From Oscillospiraceae bacterium (GTDB lineage: Bacteria > Bacillota > Clostridia > Oscillospirales > Oscillospiraceae), in assembly GCA_017516065.1 (NCBI GenBank), contig JAFWDQ010000015.1, positions 164,307-228,306 on the forward strand: a DNA stretch of 64,000 bases. The letters run 5' to 3'. Below are positions 1 to 8,220 of this stretch, piece after piece. The notes beneath the pieces are model-generated. The model saw only the letters and a program-made list of their open reading frames with translations. It was not told the DNA's origin and made no database searches. The translations under genes and the position numbers were made by a program. Every line of letters starts with the position of its first letter. Position 1 is the first letter of the stretch.

Positions 1-53
1 ATGCCCTGCCGAAGACGGCGGCGCAGCGGTGAGTCTGCCCAAGGAGGATTTAT

Positions 54-983
54 ATGGCCGGAGAAACGGGCATGATCTATAATATCCAGAAGTACAGTCT
101 CGATGACGGCCCCGGCATTCGTACCATTGTTTTCATGAAGGGTTGTCCTCTGCGCTGCAAATGGTGTGCCAACCCCGAGTCTCAGGAGACGTTCCGCCAG
201 GTCGGTCACCGTGCGTCCACCTGTGTGCTCTGCGGCAAGTGCTATATGGCCTGTCCCAAGAAGTGCATTACCCTCGCGCCCGACGATGAGCGTAAGGTCA
301 TCATCGACCACGACGTCTGCGACAACTGCGGCGCCTGCGTGGAGGTCTGTCTGCATGACGCCATGCGGTTCTATGGCCGTGTGGTGACGGTGGACGAGGT
401 CTGGAAAGAGGTCAAGAAGGACCTTCACTATTATTTCGACACCCACGGCGGCGTGACGATTTCCGGCGGTGAACCCATGTATCAGCCTGACTTTGTCGCG
501 GCGCTCCTGAAGAAGTGCCGGTCTGAGGGCGTCCATACCGCCATCGAGACCTGCGGCTTTGTATCCCCCGAGAGCCTGGACAAGGTGCTCCCCTTTGTGG
601 ACCTGTTCCTGTTCGATATCAAGCATATGGACAGCGACGAGCACAAGAAGTGGACCGGCGGTCCCAATGAGCCCATCCAGCAGAACATCGAGACGGTGGT
701 GAAGGCCGGCAAGGACATCACGATCCGCTTCCCGATGATCCCCGGCGTCAATGACTCTCACGAGCACCTGGTCAAGCTCGCAGAACGCATGGTGGAGCTC
801 AACGGCATGGCCAAGAAGCCCATCGGCATCGACATCATGCCGTTCCATAACTTCGGCGAGAACAAGTACCAGAACCTCGGCATGCCGTATTTCTTTGCAG
901 GCATGGATCGTCCGCCTCAGGAGAAGAAGGACGAGGTCATGGAGATCATGACCAGCCACGGCATTACCTGCGTCGTTCGCTGA
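54..983 (+). CDS. Glycyl-radical enzyme activating protein (radical SAM)
   Basis: A 309-residue activase of the pyruvate-formate-lyase-activating family, which uses S-adenosylmethionine to place a glycyl radical on a partner enzyme. The radical SAM cluster motif CxxxCxxC is at Cys31, Cys35 and Cys38. It is followed by a ferredoxin-like insert with two 4Fe-4S motifs (Cys57/60/63/67 and Cys89/92/95/99), typical of activases for decarboxylase, dehydratase or lyase type glycyl-radical enzymes rather than PflA itself. A GGEP motif follows near residue 141. An AAGGAGG site 7 bases upstream supports the ATG. The partner enzyme is not in the window and probably lies to the left, so the substrate cannot be assigned. 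Confidence 0.93.
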   Translation: MAGETGMIYNIQKYSLDDGPGIRTIVFMKGCPLRCKWCANPESQETFRQVGHRASTCVLCGKCYMACPKKCITLAPDDERKVIIDHDVCDNCGACVEVCLHDAMRFYGRVVTVDEVWKEVKKDLHYYFDTHGGVTISGGEPMYQPDFVAALLKKCRSEGVHTAIETCGFVSPESLDKVLPFVDLFLFDIKHMDSDEHKKWTGGPNEPIQQNIETVVKAGKDITIRFPMIPGVNDSHEHLVKLAERMVELNGMAKKPIGIDIMPFHNFGENKYQNLGMPYFFAGMDRPPQEKKDEVMEIMTSHGITCVVR

Positions 984-1008
984 ACGGAGCGCGCATCAGA
1001 CGAAAACG

Positions 1009-1045
1009 AACTCTGCCGCGGTTATTCTGCGGCAGAGTTTTCTTT
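1009..1045 (+). terminator. Intrinsic terminator after the glycyl-radical activase
   Basis: A perfect 11-bp stem (1009-1019 with 1029-1039) and 9-base loop, followed by a T-rich run. Confidence 0.88.
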
Positions 1046-1185
1046 TTCACTGTTCACAGAAATTTTTCATATCCGGGTATGTGCAAACAGAGGATAATAT
1101 GCTATACTAAGGCTCCAGAGGTATGCACGAGTGCCGTGCGTGCCGGATAGGATAGAAGATAGCACGGTTTTAAGGAGGGTTGGCC

Positions 1186-1593
1186 ATGAAGCTTGAACTG
1201 ACGAAAAAGCAGTACCGCAGACTGTTGGATCTGGTTTATATCGGGAATTGGATCCTGAACTCCACCCGGGGCGAGGACCGGATCCCGGACTATGACGTTG
1301 TGGAGAGTTTGCTGTTCGGGCAGGCCGCCACCCAGGGCATGGAGGCGCTGGCGGAGATCCGGAACGGAGAGATCGTTCCCTCCCGGGCTTTTTCCGAGGG
1401 CGGGATCCATGAGGCCATCATCAACTATGAAAACGCCGTCTTTTTCGACATCCTGGCGGAGGAACTGGCCCGCCGCGATATGGAGGAGGATCCGGCGACC
1501 CCGGCGGAGTACGCCGAGCTGGAGCAGAGGATCGACGCCTATATCGTGGAATTCGAGACCCACGGCACGGACAACATCCAGGTGGACATCTGA
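1186..1593 (+). CDS. Conserved hypothetical protein, 135 aa
   Basis: A small soluble protein rich in acidic residues, with no membrane segment or motif I recognise. It begins MKLELTKKQYRRLLDL and is largely helical in appearance. The ATG at 1186 is preceded by a strong AAGGAGGG site at 1172-1179; a TTG two codons earlier is too close to that site. It stands alone between two intrinsic terminators, so it is a monocistronic gene. The long open frame on the opposite strand is a shadow without a ribosome-binding site. Confidence 0.75.
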   Translation: MKLELTKKQYRRLLDLVYIGNWILNSTRGEDRIPDYDVVESLLFGQAATQGMEALAEIRNGEIVPSRAFSEGGIHEAIINYENAVFFDILAEELARRDMEEDPATPAEYAELEQRIDAYIVEFETHGTDNIQVDI

Positions 1594-1606
1594 TTTGAAC
1601 ATCAAA

Positions 1607-1644
1607 ACGGCCTGCTGCATCTGGCAGCAGGCCGTTGTTTTTTG
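1607..1644 (+). terminator. Intrinsic terminator after the 135-aa gene
   Basis: A perfect 13-bp GC-rich stem (1607-1619 with 1624-1636) followed by GTTTTTTG. The convergent MATE gene ends just downstream. Confidence 0.88.
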
Positions 1645-1649
1645 TGCTT

Positions 1650-3014
1650 CTACCCGGTAATCAACTTACGTGTGCGCCACTTGCCGCTGATGAGGTAGGG
1701 TACGACAAAAAAGACGGTGGTGTAACCGCCCACGGAGCAAGAGATCCAGAAGCCGTAGTAGCCCATGCCAAAGGTAATGCCCAGCAGGATCGCCAGGATG
1801 CCCCGGGAGAAGATGCACTCGGTGATGGCGATGCTCATGCCCAGCTTTGGGAAGCCGATGCCGCTGACCAGGGCCAGCAGGGGAGAGCGGACGGCGAAGC
1901 CGATGAAGGTGATCACCGCCATGGGTACGAACCGGGGAGCCAGTGCCAGCACCTCCGGATTCTGGTCGAAGATGCCGAAGATCGTTACAGGGATCAGGAT
2001 AATGATGATACACAGGATGATGGCAACGGCCAGGTTGATGGCCAGGATGATACCCATAGCCCGCTTGCAGCGTTCCGGTTTTCCGGCGCCCAGATTCTGG
2101 CCGATGGTAGCGGCGCCTGCGGCGCAGAGGGAGGCGGTGATCACGTTGATGACACTGTTGAGCTTGTTGCCGATGCCGGTAACTGCGGTGACAATGATAC
2201 CGAAGCTGTTGATGTAGGAGCTGATAAAGATCAGGGAGATGGCGATGGTGGCATACTGGATGGCTGTGGGAATGCCCAGCTTCAGCTGCATGCGCACGCA
2301 GGCCGGGTCCGGCTTGAAGCTCGATGGCTTGAAGTCGAAGTGGAACGCCTCCCGCCGCTTGTAGAGGAAGCGCATGGCGAAGACAAACGCCACGATCTGA
2401 CCGATGATGGTGGCATAGGCGCTGCCGGCGGCTTCCATATGGAGAAGGACGACGAAGACGAAGTCCAGCACGATGTTGGTGATGCAGGCGATGGCGATGA
2501 ACAGCAACGGATGCTTGGAGTCGCCCATGCCCCGAAGGATGGCGCTGGCCACGTTGTAGCCGAACATGGCGAACAGACCGATAAAATTGATGATGAGATA
2601 GGCCTTGGCATGGGGATAGGTGGCCGGCTGGACGTTGAGCATGTGCAGCAAAGGGTTGACAAAGCAGATGCCCACGACGGTAAGGATCAGACCAACCAGG
2701 ATACAGAGGGTGAACATGGTGCCGATGGCCTTGTTCAAGGTCTCTGTCTGCTTTTTCCCCACGTATTGGGCGACGATGGTCTGGCAGGCCAGGCTCAGGC
2801 CGATATTGATAAAAAAGGGGAACTGGACCACGTCGCTGCCGATGGACACGCCGGTCAGAGCGTCGGTACCGGCAAAGCGGCCAATGAAGATCATGTCCAC
2901 GATGTTGTAGAGCGTCTGGAGGAAATTGGCCAGCATGATGGGGAGAGAGAACACAATCAGCTTTTGGGCCAGATTCCCCGTGGTCAGGTCACGGATCATG
3001 GTTTTCTGAGCCAA
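1650..3014 (-). CDS. MATE family multidrug/cation efflux transporter
   Basis: A 454-residue integral membrane protein with about twelve hydrophobic segments, the usual MATE length. The N-terminus has the family pattern (SLPIMLANFLQTLYNIVD, then FIGRFAGTDALTGVS). MATE proteins export drugs or metabolites using a sodium or proton gradient. The likely start is TTG at 3014, because GGGAGGT lies 8 bases upstream; the first ATG is five codons further in. It is divergent from the PucR-type regulator across a 139-bp gap, which makes that regulator a candidate controller. The substrate is unknown. Confidence 0.92.
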   Translation of the reverse strand: MAQKTMIRDLTTGNLAQKLIVFSLPIMLANFLQTLYNIVDMIFIGRFAGTDALTGVSIGSDVVQFPFFINIGLSLACQTIVAQYVGKKQTETLNKAIGTMFTLCILVGLILTVVGICFVNPLLHMLNVQPATYPHAKAYLIINFIGLFAMFGYNVASAILRGMGDSKHPLLFIAIACITNIVLDFVFVVLLHMEAAGSAYATIIGQIVAFVFAMRFLYKRREAFHFDFKPSSFKPDPACVRMQLKLGIPTAIQYATIAISLIFISSYINSFGIIVTAVTGIGNKLNSVINVITASLCAAGAATIGQNLGAGKPERCKRAMGIILAINLAVAIILCIIIILIPVTIFGIFDQNPEVLALAPRFVPMAVITFIGFAVRSPLLALVSGIGFPKLGMSIAITECIFSRGILAILLGITFGMGYYGFWISCSVGGYTTVFFVVPYLISGKWRTRKLITG

Positions 3015-3050
3015 GGAACGACACCTCCCGCGAAAATCCTTACAGTGTCT

Positions 3051-3056
3051 ATTATA
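3051..3056 (-). promoter_or_regulatory. Possible -10 box for the MATE gene
   Basis: A TATAAT on the minus strand about 37 bases upstream of the TTG start. No good -35 lies at the right distance, so it may need an activator. Confidence 0.4.
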
Positions 3057-3091
3057 CGGGAAATGACGAAAAAGGAAAGCCGATAAAGTGC

Positions 3092-3119
3092 TTGAAAAAT
3101 TTTCTGTTCATGCTACAAT
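3092..3119 (+). promoter_or_regulatory. Sigma-A promoter for the PucR-type regulator
   Basis: TTGAAA (3092-3097), 16-bp spacer, TACAAT (3114-3119). Its place downstream of an in-frame ATG at 3088 shows that ATG is not the start. Confidence 0.65.
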
Positions 3120-3153
3120 GTGTAGTATCAAAAAAACGAAGAGGGAATGCGGT

Positions 3154-4662
3154 ATGAAATTGTATGATCGTGTCCTGTATTACTGGATTAGCCGGAATTT
3201 TACAACGGAATACCATGAAAACGGGGAAGAGATCCTGTTGTCGGCCCCGCTGCTGCTGGAGCAGGAGCGGGAAATGAGCGGACATGTTGTATTGACCTGC
3301 GCGGCGGACACGGAGGGGTGGAAAACACCGCTTTCCCGGACGTTGCTCCTCTGTCTGGGACAGCCGGCCTGTTCCGCCGAACAGTTGAGCGATCACGTGC
3401 TGATACTGCCGGAGGAGACGTCGGAGGCAAAGGTCATGAACGTGCTCTGCGAGGTGTTCGAGCTTTTCTCCCGGTGGGAGGCCACGGTGCTCCGGGCCAT
3501 GGACGAGGAGTGGGGCTTCAGCGCCATCATCAACAGCTGCGACATGCTGGTGGAGGATCCGCTGGCCCTCAGCGACACGCGGTTCCGCTATATCGCCTAC
3601 AGCAAGATGGCGGTGGAAAACGGCTTCGAGGCCCGCTACGTGGGCCCCGACGGAGGTCTGAGCCCCTCGGACGTGGACTATCTCATCTCCCAGCCGGGGT
3701 TCAAGGAACTGGAGAGCCGGCGGGACGAATTCTATGACCAGCACTTTGAAAACGTCATCCATAAGAACGTCTTTTACGGAGATGCCTATGTAGGCCGTCT
3801 CGGCCTGCCGTTTACGGACGACACGGTGAAGAATCAGTATTATCAGTACATTCTGCGGTATGTGGCCCGGTATGTGGAGCAGCTCTACGCCCGGTACGGG
3901 TCCTTCCGCAATGAGCTGGCCGCCGCCGACGAGCTGCAGAAGATGCTGGCAGAATATCTGGACGGCCTGCGGCCTGAGCTGGATCTGCCCCTGCTCCAGG
4001 CCAGCGGATTTCGGAGCGGAGATCAGTACTGTCTGGTGCAGTTTCAGCTGAATACGGAGAAAAACCTGTACGGCGCGTATCTGATGCAGCAGGTGGGCAG
4101 CGCCCGATGGGAGGGCAGCTGCTGCTTTTCCTGTGACTGCGGCGTGCTGGCTCTGGTTGACCTCACCGAGTACCGGCAGGCACAGCAGAAAGATTTTGCG
4201 GAAAGTCTGAAGGATTTCCTCCGGAGCAACCGGATCCAGGCCGGGGTCAGCCGCTGCTTCCGGGACTGGAACGCTCTGCACCCGGCCTTCCGGCAGACGG
4301 ACACGGCGCTGAAGCTGGGCCGCATCGAGGACCCCGGCGGCCTGTACTATCCCTTTGACGCCTATGCCTTCCAGCGGCTGCTCCGATCCGGGGTCGAGGG
4401 ATTTACCCCGGAGCAGATCGCCGCCCCGTCGCTCCTGGCGCTGCGGCAGTACGACCGGGAGAACGGGACTGCATTCTGTGAGACGCTGCGCAGCTTCATC
4501 CGCTGCCGCTACAACGCATCTCTGGCGGCCCGGGAGCTCTATATCGCCCGAAGCACATTTCTCAATCGGATGGAGCGCATCGCAGAGCTGACGGAGCTGG
4601 ATATGGAAGACTGGGATGCCCGACTGTATCTGGAGCTGTCGCTGAAGCTCCTTGAAGCATGA
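3154..4662 (+). CDS. PucR/CdaR-type helix-turn-helix regulator
   Basis: A 502-residue cytoplasmic regulator. The last 60 residues form the PucR-type helix-turn-helix (YNASLAARELYIARSTFLNR), which is found at the C-terminus of PucR and CdaR family activators; the long N-terminal part is a sensory region without a motif I can name. ATG 3154 is preceded by GAGGG and lies 35 bases after a good -10 box. It is divergent from the MATE exporter and may control it, which is an inference from position only. An intrinsic terminator follows immediately. Confidence 0.8.
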   Translation: MKLYDRVLYYWISRNFTTEYHENGEEILLSAPLLLEQEREMSGHVVLTCAADTEGWKTPLSRTLLLCLGQPACSAEQLSDHVLILPEETSEAKVMNVLCEVFELFSRWEATVLRAMDEEWGFSAIINSCDMLVEDPLALSDTRFRYIAYSKMAVENGFEARYVGPDGGLSPSDVDYLISQPGFKELESRRDEFYDQHFENVIHKNVFYGDAYVGRLGLPFTDDTVKNQYYQYILRYVARYVEQLYARYGSFRNELAAADELQKMLAEYLDGLRPELDLPLLQASGFRSGDQYCLVQFQLNTEKNLYGAYLMQQVGSARWEGSCCFSCDCGVLALVDLTEYRQAQQKDFAESLKDFLRSNRIQAGVSRCFRDWNALHPAFRQTDTALKLGRIEDPGGLYYPFDAYAFQRLLRSGVEGFTPEQIAAPSLLALRQYDRENGTAFCETLRSFIRCRYNASLAARELYIARSTFLNRMERIAELTELDMEDWDARLYLELSLKLLEA

Positions 4663-4663
4663 A

Positions 4664-4700
4664 AAAAGGCTCTCCGAAGCAATTCGGAGAGCCTTTTGCG
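4664..4700. terminator. Bidirectional terminator between convergent genes
   Basis: A 15-bp perfect stem (4664-4678 with 4683-4697), A-run on the left and T-run on the right. It serves both the regulator and the convergent ClC gene. Confidence 0.88.
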
Positions 4701-4708
4701 TTTGAGGC

Positions 4709-6004
4709 TTACCACTTGAGCAGTTCCATATTCTCTTTGCTCTTCCAGCAGTCGATCTTGAACAGCTTCAGCTCCCGGTCGATCCGCTCCCGAAGGGTGG
4801 TGCGGCTGCCGGGGACCGGCAGCAGGATCCCCACGACGCAGGAGAACAACAGCGCGGGGAGCATGGTGAAGGGGAAGCAGACCAGCAGCAGAATGGTCAT
4901 GACGATGGGCAGCCGCACTGCCTGGGTGATCAGTGTGCCGCAGACGATGGCGGAGCAGAAGACGGGGTCCAGATGCAGCAGGGCGGCTATGCCGGAGCCG
5001 AGGGCAATCCCGGCAAAGATGAGGGGGAAGAAGAAGCCGCCCTTCCAGCCGGACTCGATACACAGATTGATGGTGAACAGCTTTATGATACCCACAGCCA
5101 CCAGGGCAAAGGGGATATAATTCATGTAATTCTCTGCCACGTGGGCCATGAGGGACTCGCCGGAGCAGAGGATCAGAGGGAAGGCGGTGCCCAGGATGCC
5201 CAGGCCCAGACCGCCGATGAGACCGCAGAGGATATAGCGGCGCCTGACCTTCATCCCGGCGAAGAACAGCCGGCACCGGCCCCGGACCCATACGTAGAAG
5301 CGTCCGGCGAAATAGCCCACCACCAGCAGCAGCGGGATCGCCGCGATGTCCCGCCAGGCCACGGACGCAGCGGGCATGGGATCCAGGTCAAAGCCGCCGC
5401 CGATGATGAAGCACAGGCCGAAATAGGTGATAAAGCCCCCGGCCGCCACGATGAGCCACAGACCCACAGCCCGCTTGACCGGCTGAATGGAATCGCGGTG
5501 AGGGGGCGGATAGCGGGAGATCAGGACCTTGATGATGTCCCTGTGGGACACATCACCGGAAGCGTAGACGTAGTTGAGATAGCGCAGGCAGTCGTTGGAC
5601 CAGAAGATAACGCTGATCACGGAGCTGACCAGACCGGCCTCGGGTCCGATACTGCCGCCCAGGGCGATGGTGACAACAGCGCAGAAGGCATTGAGGATCA
5701 CCCTGGTGTTGGGCAGACTTTTATCCTGGATGGAGAGGCGCCGAAAGGCCTCGTCCATGGTTTCCGGGTAGTTGCCGAAGCGCAGGTGCATGCCGCCCAC
5801 AATGACGCCGCCGATGAGGCAGAGACACAGGGTGTACAGGTGCGATTTCACCCATGCGGGCAGAGCGACCCAGAAGAAGGTGATGCCGATGGAGACCAGG
5901 GACAGATAGATCCAGAAAAAAGCGCCGATCAAAACGCCGCACAGCAGGGCAAACAACCGCAGGCGTGTTTTTGTAAAGTGCAGTTTTTTCGTTTTCATAA
6001 TCAT
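4709..6004 (-). CDS. ClC family chloride channel/transporter
   Basis: A 431-residue polytopic membrane protein. The GSIGPEAGL motif near residue 115 and GGFFFPLIFAGIALGSG near residue 320 match the ion-binding loops of voltage-gated chloride channel family proteins. Some members exchange chloride or fluoride for protons. The usual gating motif GxEGP is replaced by GPEAG, seen in a subgroup of bacterial ClCs, so the transported ion is uncertain. ATG at 6004 or two codons later at 5998; neither has a clear Shine-Dalgarno site. Confidence 0.88.
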   Translation of the reverse strand: MIMKTKKLHFTKTRLRLFALLCGVLIGAFFWIYLSLVSIGITFFWVALPAWVKSHLYTLCLCLIGGVIVGGMHLRFGNYPETMDEAFRRLSIQDKSLPNTRVILNAFCAVVTIALGGSIGPEAGLVSSVISVIFWSNDCLRYLNYVYASGDVSHRDIIKVLISRYPPPHRDSIQPVKRAVGLWLIVAAGGFITYFGLCFIIGGGFDLDPMPAASVAWRDIAAIPLLLVVGYFAGRFYVWVRGRCRLFFAGMKVRRRYILCGLIGGLGLGILGTAFPLILCSGESLMAHVAENYMNYIPFALVAVGIIKLFTINLCIESGWKGGFFFPLIFAGIALGSGIAALLHLDPVFCSAIVCGTLITQAVRLPIVMTILLLVCFPFTMLPALLFSCVVGILLPVPGSRTTLRERIDRELKLFKIDCWKSKENMELLKW

Positions 6005-6127
6005 ACCAGCCGGAGAGGGTCTCCGACGATCTTTCTATGGATGATCCGTCCGCCTGTGGAGGACGGAGGGGCGCGGCACAGTACGTCGGGCCGGACGCGG
6101 AACGGACGAGCCGTGAATATACGCGTT

Positions 6128-6155
6128 ACTATACTATATCACAGCCCGCTGTAAA
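6128..6155 (-). promoter_or_regulatory. Promoter for the ClC gene
   Basis: Minus strand TTTACA (6155-6150), 16-bp spacer, TATAGT (6133-6128). The 5' untranslated region would be about 115 bases. Confidence 0.55.
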
Positions 6156-6222
6156 ATACCAGAGAAATTTTTATAAATAGGTATCCGACGCATTTCAGAC
6201 GCTGCCGGAGGGAAAAAGGAAC

Positions 6223-6251
6223 TTGCGGTATGGCAGAGTCTCTGATATAAT
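6223..6251 (+). promoter_or_regulatory. Promoter of the transketolase-like/ADH/ubiquitin-like operon
   Basis: TTGCGG (6223-6228), 17-bp spacer, TATAAT (6246-6251), 48 bases upstream of the first start codon. I see no other convincing promoter or terminator until 12258. Confidence 0.7.
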
Positions 6252-6299
6252 ATACAATTAAGATAATAGACGTTTTGCAACTCTGGAAGGAGAGAGCAT

Positions 6300-7235
6300 A
6301 TGAGCACAGGCACCGTGGATCTGGTGCGCGGCTGGCGCACCATCAACTGCGGCTGGTGCGGCGCCAACGGCGAGATCATGGGCGAGGAAAATCATCTGAA
6401 GCTGCAGCTTTTGGCTGACCGGGCCCGTCTCGCGGCAGTCCGGGAGCTGGGAGAGCTGGGCCGGGGCGATTATGACCGCTCCATGGCCTCGGCGGAGGTT
6501 CTGGCCGTGATTTTGGGCTACGGCATCTGCCGTGATCTGGAGGAGCAGCGGCTCATCGGGCAGAACGCCTTTGTCATGACCCGGAGCTATGCCGGCCCCA
6601 CGCTGCGTGCCGTGCTGGCTCTGAGGGGCTTCTTCCGGGACGAGCCGGAGCTGGAGACCGTGCCCCTGCCCGATTTTACCGCTCGGTGTCAGCAGGGGCT
6701 TGTGCCCGGCGTGGATGCCGCGGCGGATACCCTGGCCCACGGTATGTCCGTGGCGCTGGGAATGGCCCTGTCCGTCCGGGTGGACCGGATCGACCACGAC
6801 GTCTATGCCCTGCTGGGGGACGGTCCTCTGGAGGATGCCCGGGAGAGCCTGGAGCTGGCCGTGAGGGCCAAAGCCGACCGGCTTGTGGCGTTTGTGGAGG
6901 ACCGGACGCCACTGGGCCGCCGGGACGATCTCACGTCGGCAGGCCGCCTGTTCCACGACTGCGGCTGGAGCGTGCATGAGGTGGACGGCCACAGCGTCAA
7001 GGAGATCCGAGCCGCCATCTATGACTGCCGGATGATCACCGGCAAGCCCCACGCCGTGATCCTTCACACCGTAGGCGGCCGGGGATGTACCTTCGCCGAG
7101 GAGGCGGCGGACTGCACCGACCTGCGGCCGACCCATACCATGATCGGCAGCGCCTGCCAGACCCTGCAGGAGCGCATTGAATTCAACGCCTCGGAGCTGG
7201 AGGACGTGGTCTCGGGGGTGCGGTCATGCCGGTGA
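6300..7235 (+). CDS. Transketolase N-terminal half-like protein, degenerate
   Basis: A 311-residue protein with the thiamine-diphosphate-binding fold of split transketolases: HGMSVALGMAL at 148-157, GDG at 173-175, and VDGHSVKEIRAAI at 228-240. Key residues are altered. The SKGH motif is replaced by TRSYAG (94-99), and the metal-binding Asn after GDG is replaced by the stretch VEDRT (199-203). About 25 extra residues precede the domain. ATG 6300 has GGAAGGAGAG upstream. The gene overlaps the next by 10 bases, so the two are translationally coupled and probably form a dimeric unit. Real transketolase activity is doubtful; a pseudoenzyme or a new substrate is possible. Confidence 0.8.
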   Translation: MSTGTVDLVRGWRTINCGWCGANGEIMGEENHLKLQLLADRARLAAVRELGELGRGDYDRSMASAEVLAVILGYGICRDLEEQRLIGQNAFVMTRSYAGPTLRAVLALRGFFRDEPELETVPLPDFTARCQQGLVPGVDAAADTLAHGMSVALGMALSVRVDRIDHDVYALLGDGPLEDARESLELAVRAKADRLVAFVEDRTPLGRRDDLTSAGRLFHDCGWSVHEVDGHSVKEIRAAIYDCRMITGKPHAVILHTVGGRGCTFAEEAADCTDLRPTHTMIGSACQTLQERIEFNASELEDVVSGVRSCR

Positions 7236-8191
7236 TCCTCAATGATCTCCGGGGCCACCGGGACCCGGACCTGATGATGGACGTCTGGACCCGGACCCTG
7301 TTGGAGCTGGCGAAGGAGGACCGGAGCCTGGTGGTTCTGGACAGTGCGCCGGAACCGGGCCGGGGCGCAGGCCATTTCGCCGATAAAAATCCAACCCGCT
7401 ACTTTGACTGCGGCCCCAACGCCCGACAGATGGTCGGCATCGGGGCAGGACTGGCCGCCGCGGGCAAGCGGGTCTTCGGCGCCGTCTCCGCCGACAGCGT
7501 GGAGCGGGACGCCGCTGCGATCCTGCGGCTGGCAGTGCTCCCGAAGGCGTCCATGGTCCTGGCGGGCCTGGACCCCGGCGTGATCTGCGGTCTGAACGCA
7601 GGCCCGGTGCTGTCCTGCCGGGACGGTGCTGCGTTCCGGGGCGTGCCCGGCGTGACGATCCTTGACCCGGCGGACCCTGTCCAGCTGCGGACGCTGCTGC
7701 GCGGATCGCCGGACCGGGAGGGGCTGACCTACCTGCGTCTGCCCCGCCGGGACGTGAAAAAAGTCTATGAATCCGGATCGACCTTTGCCGTGGGCCGGAT
7801 GCCTGTTCTGATGGAGGGTTCGGACGTGACGATCGTTGCCTCCGGCGTTGTGCTGGACGAGGCCCTGCAGGCCGCTGAGCAGCTGGCGGGGGAAGGGATC
7901 TCCGCCGCCGTGCTGGACGGTTTTTCCTGGCAGCCGCTGGATCGGGAGACCCTGGCCCTGTGGGCCGGACGCACCGGCGCCGTGGTGACGGCGGAGAACC
8001 ACAGCCGCACTGGCGGCCTGGGCACCGCGGTGGCGGAGGCACTGGCGGAGCTCTGCCCCGTGCCTCTGGAGCGCGCGGCCGTCCCCGACGGGTTTGCCGG
8101 CCGGGCCGTGGCGTCCGCCCTGATGGACCGATGCGCCCTCCGGGCCCCGGATATTGCCGCGGCCGTCCGCCGGGTGATGGAAAGAAAGTAA
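7226..8191 (+). CDS. Transketolase C-terminal half-like protein, degenerate
   Basis: A 321-residue protein with the pyrimidine-binding and C-terminal domains of split transketolase or DXS-like enzymes (MVGIGAGLAAAGKRVF near 69-84; ILDPADPVQLRTLL near 150; TAENHSRTGGLG near 255). The family motif GIAEQNM, which carries the catalytic glutamate that activates thiamine diphosphate, reads GPNARQM (63-69), and no Glu lies between residues 55 and 80. The DGxTHQ substrate-site motif is also absent. It overlaps the N-terminal half and is followed 29 bases later by the alcohol dehydrogenase. The fold is confident, the catalysis is not. Confidence 0.8.
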   Translation: MPVILNDLRGHRDPDLMMDVWTRTLLELAKEDRSLVVLDSAPEPGRGAGHFADKNPTRYFDCGPNARQMVGIGAGLAAAGKRVFGAVSADSVERDAAAILRLAVLPKASMVLAGLDPGVICGLNAGPVLSCRDGAAFRGVPGVTILDPADPVQLRTLLRGSPDREGLTYLRLPRRDVKKVYESGSTFAVGRMPVLMEGSDVTIVASGVVLDEALQAAEQLAGEGISAAVLDGFSWQPLDRETLALWAGRTGAVVTAENHSRTGGLGTAVAEALAELCPVPLERAAVPDGFAGRAVASALMDRCALRAPDIAAAVRRVMERK

Positions 8192-8220
8192 AGACTCTGT
8201 AACGGATAGAGGAGTTTTCA

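Noticed and set aside
1..32. Possible end of an upstream gene (…ALPKTAAQR stop at 30-32).
   Set aside because: Only ten codons are in the window, with no match to a glycyl-radical enzyme C-terminus, so nothing can be claimed.
1635..3086. Long open frame on the plus strand, 483 codons.
   Set aside because: It is antisense to the MATE gene, has His/Asp/Gly-rich composition typical of GC-rich shadows and no ribosome-binding site.
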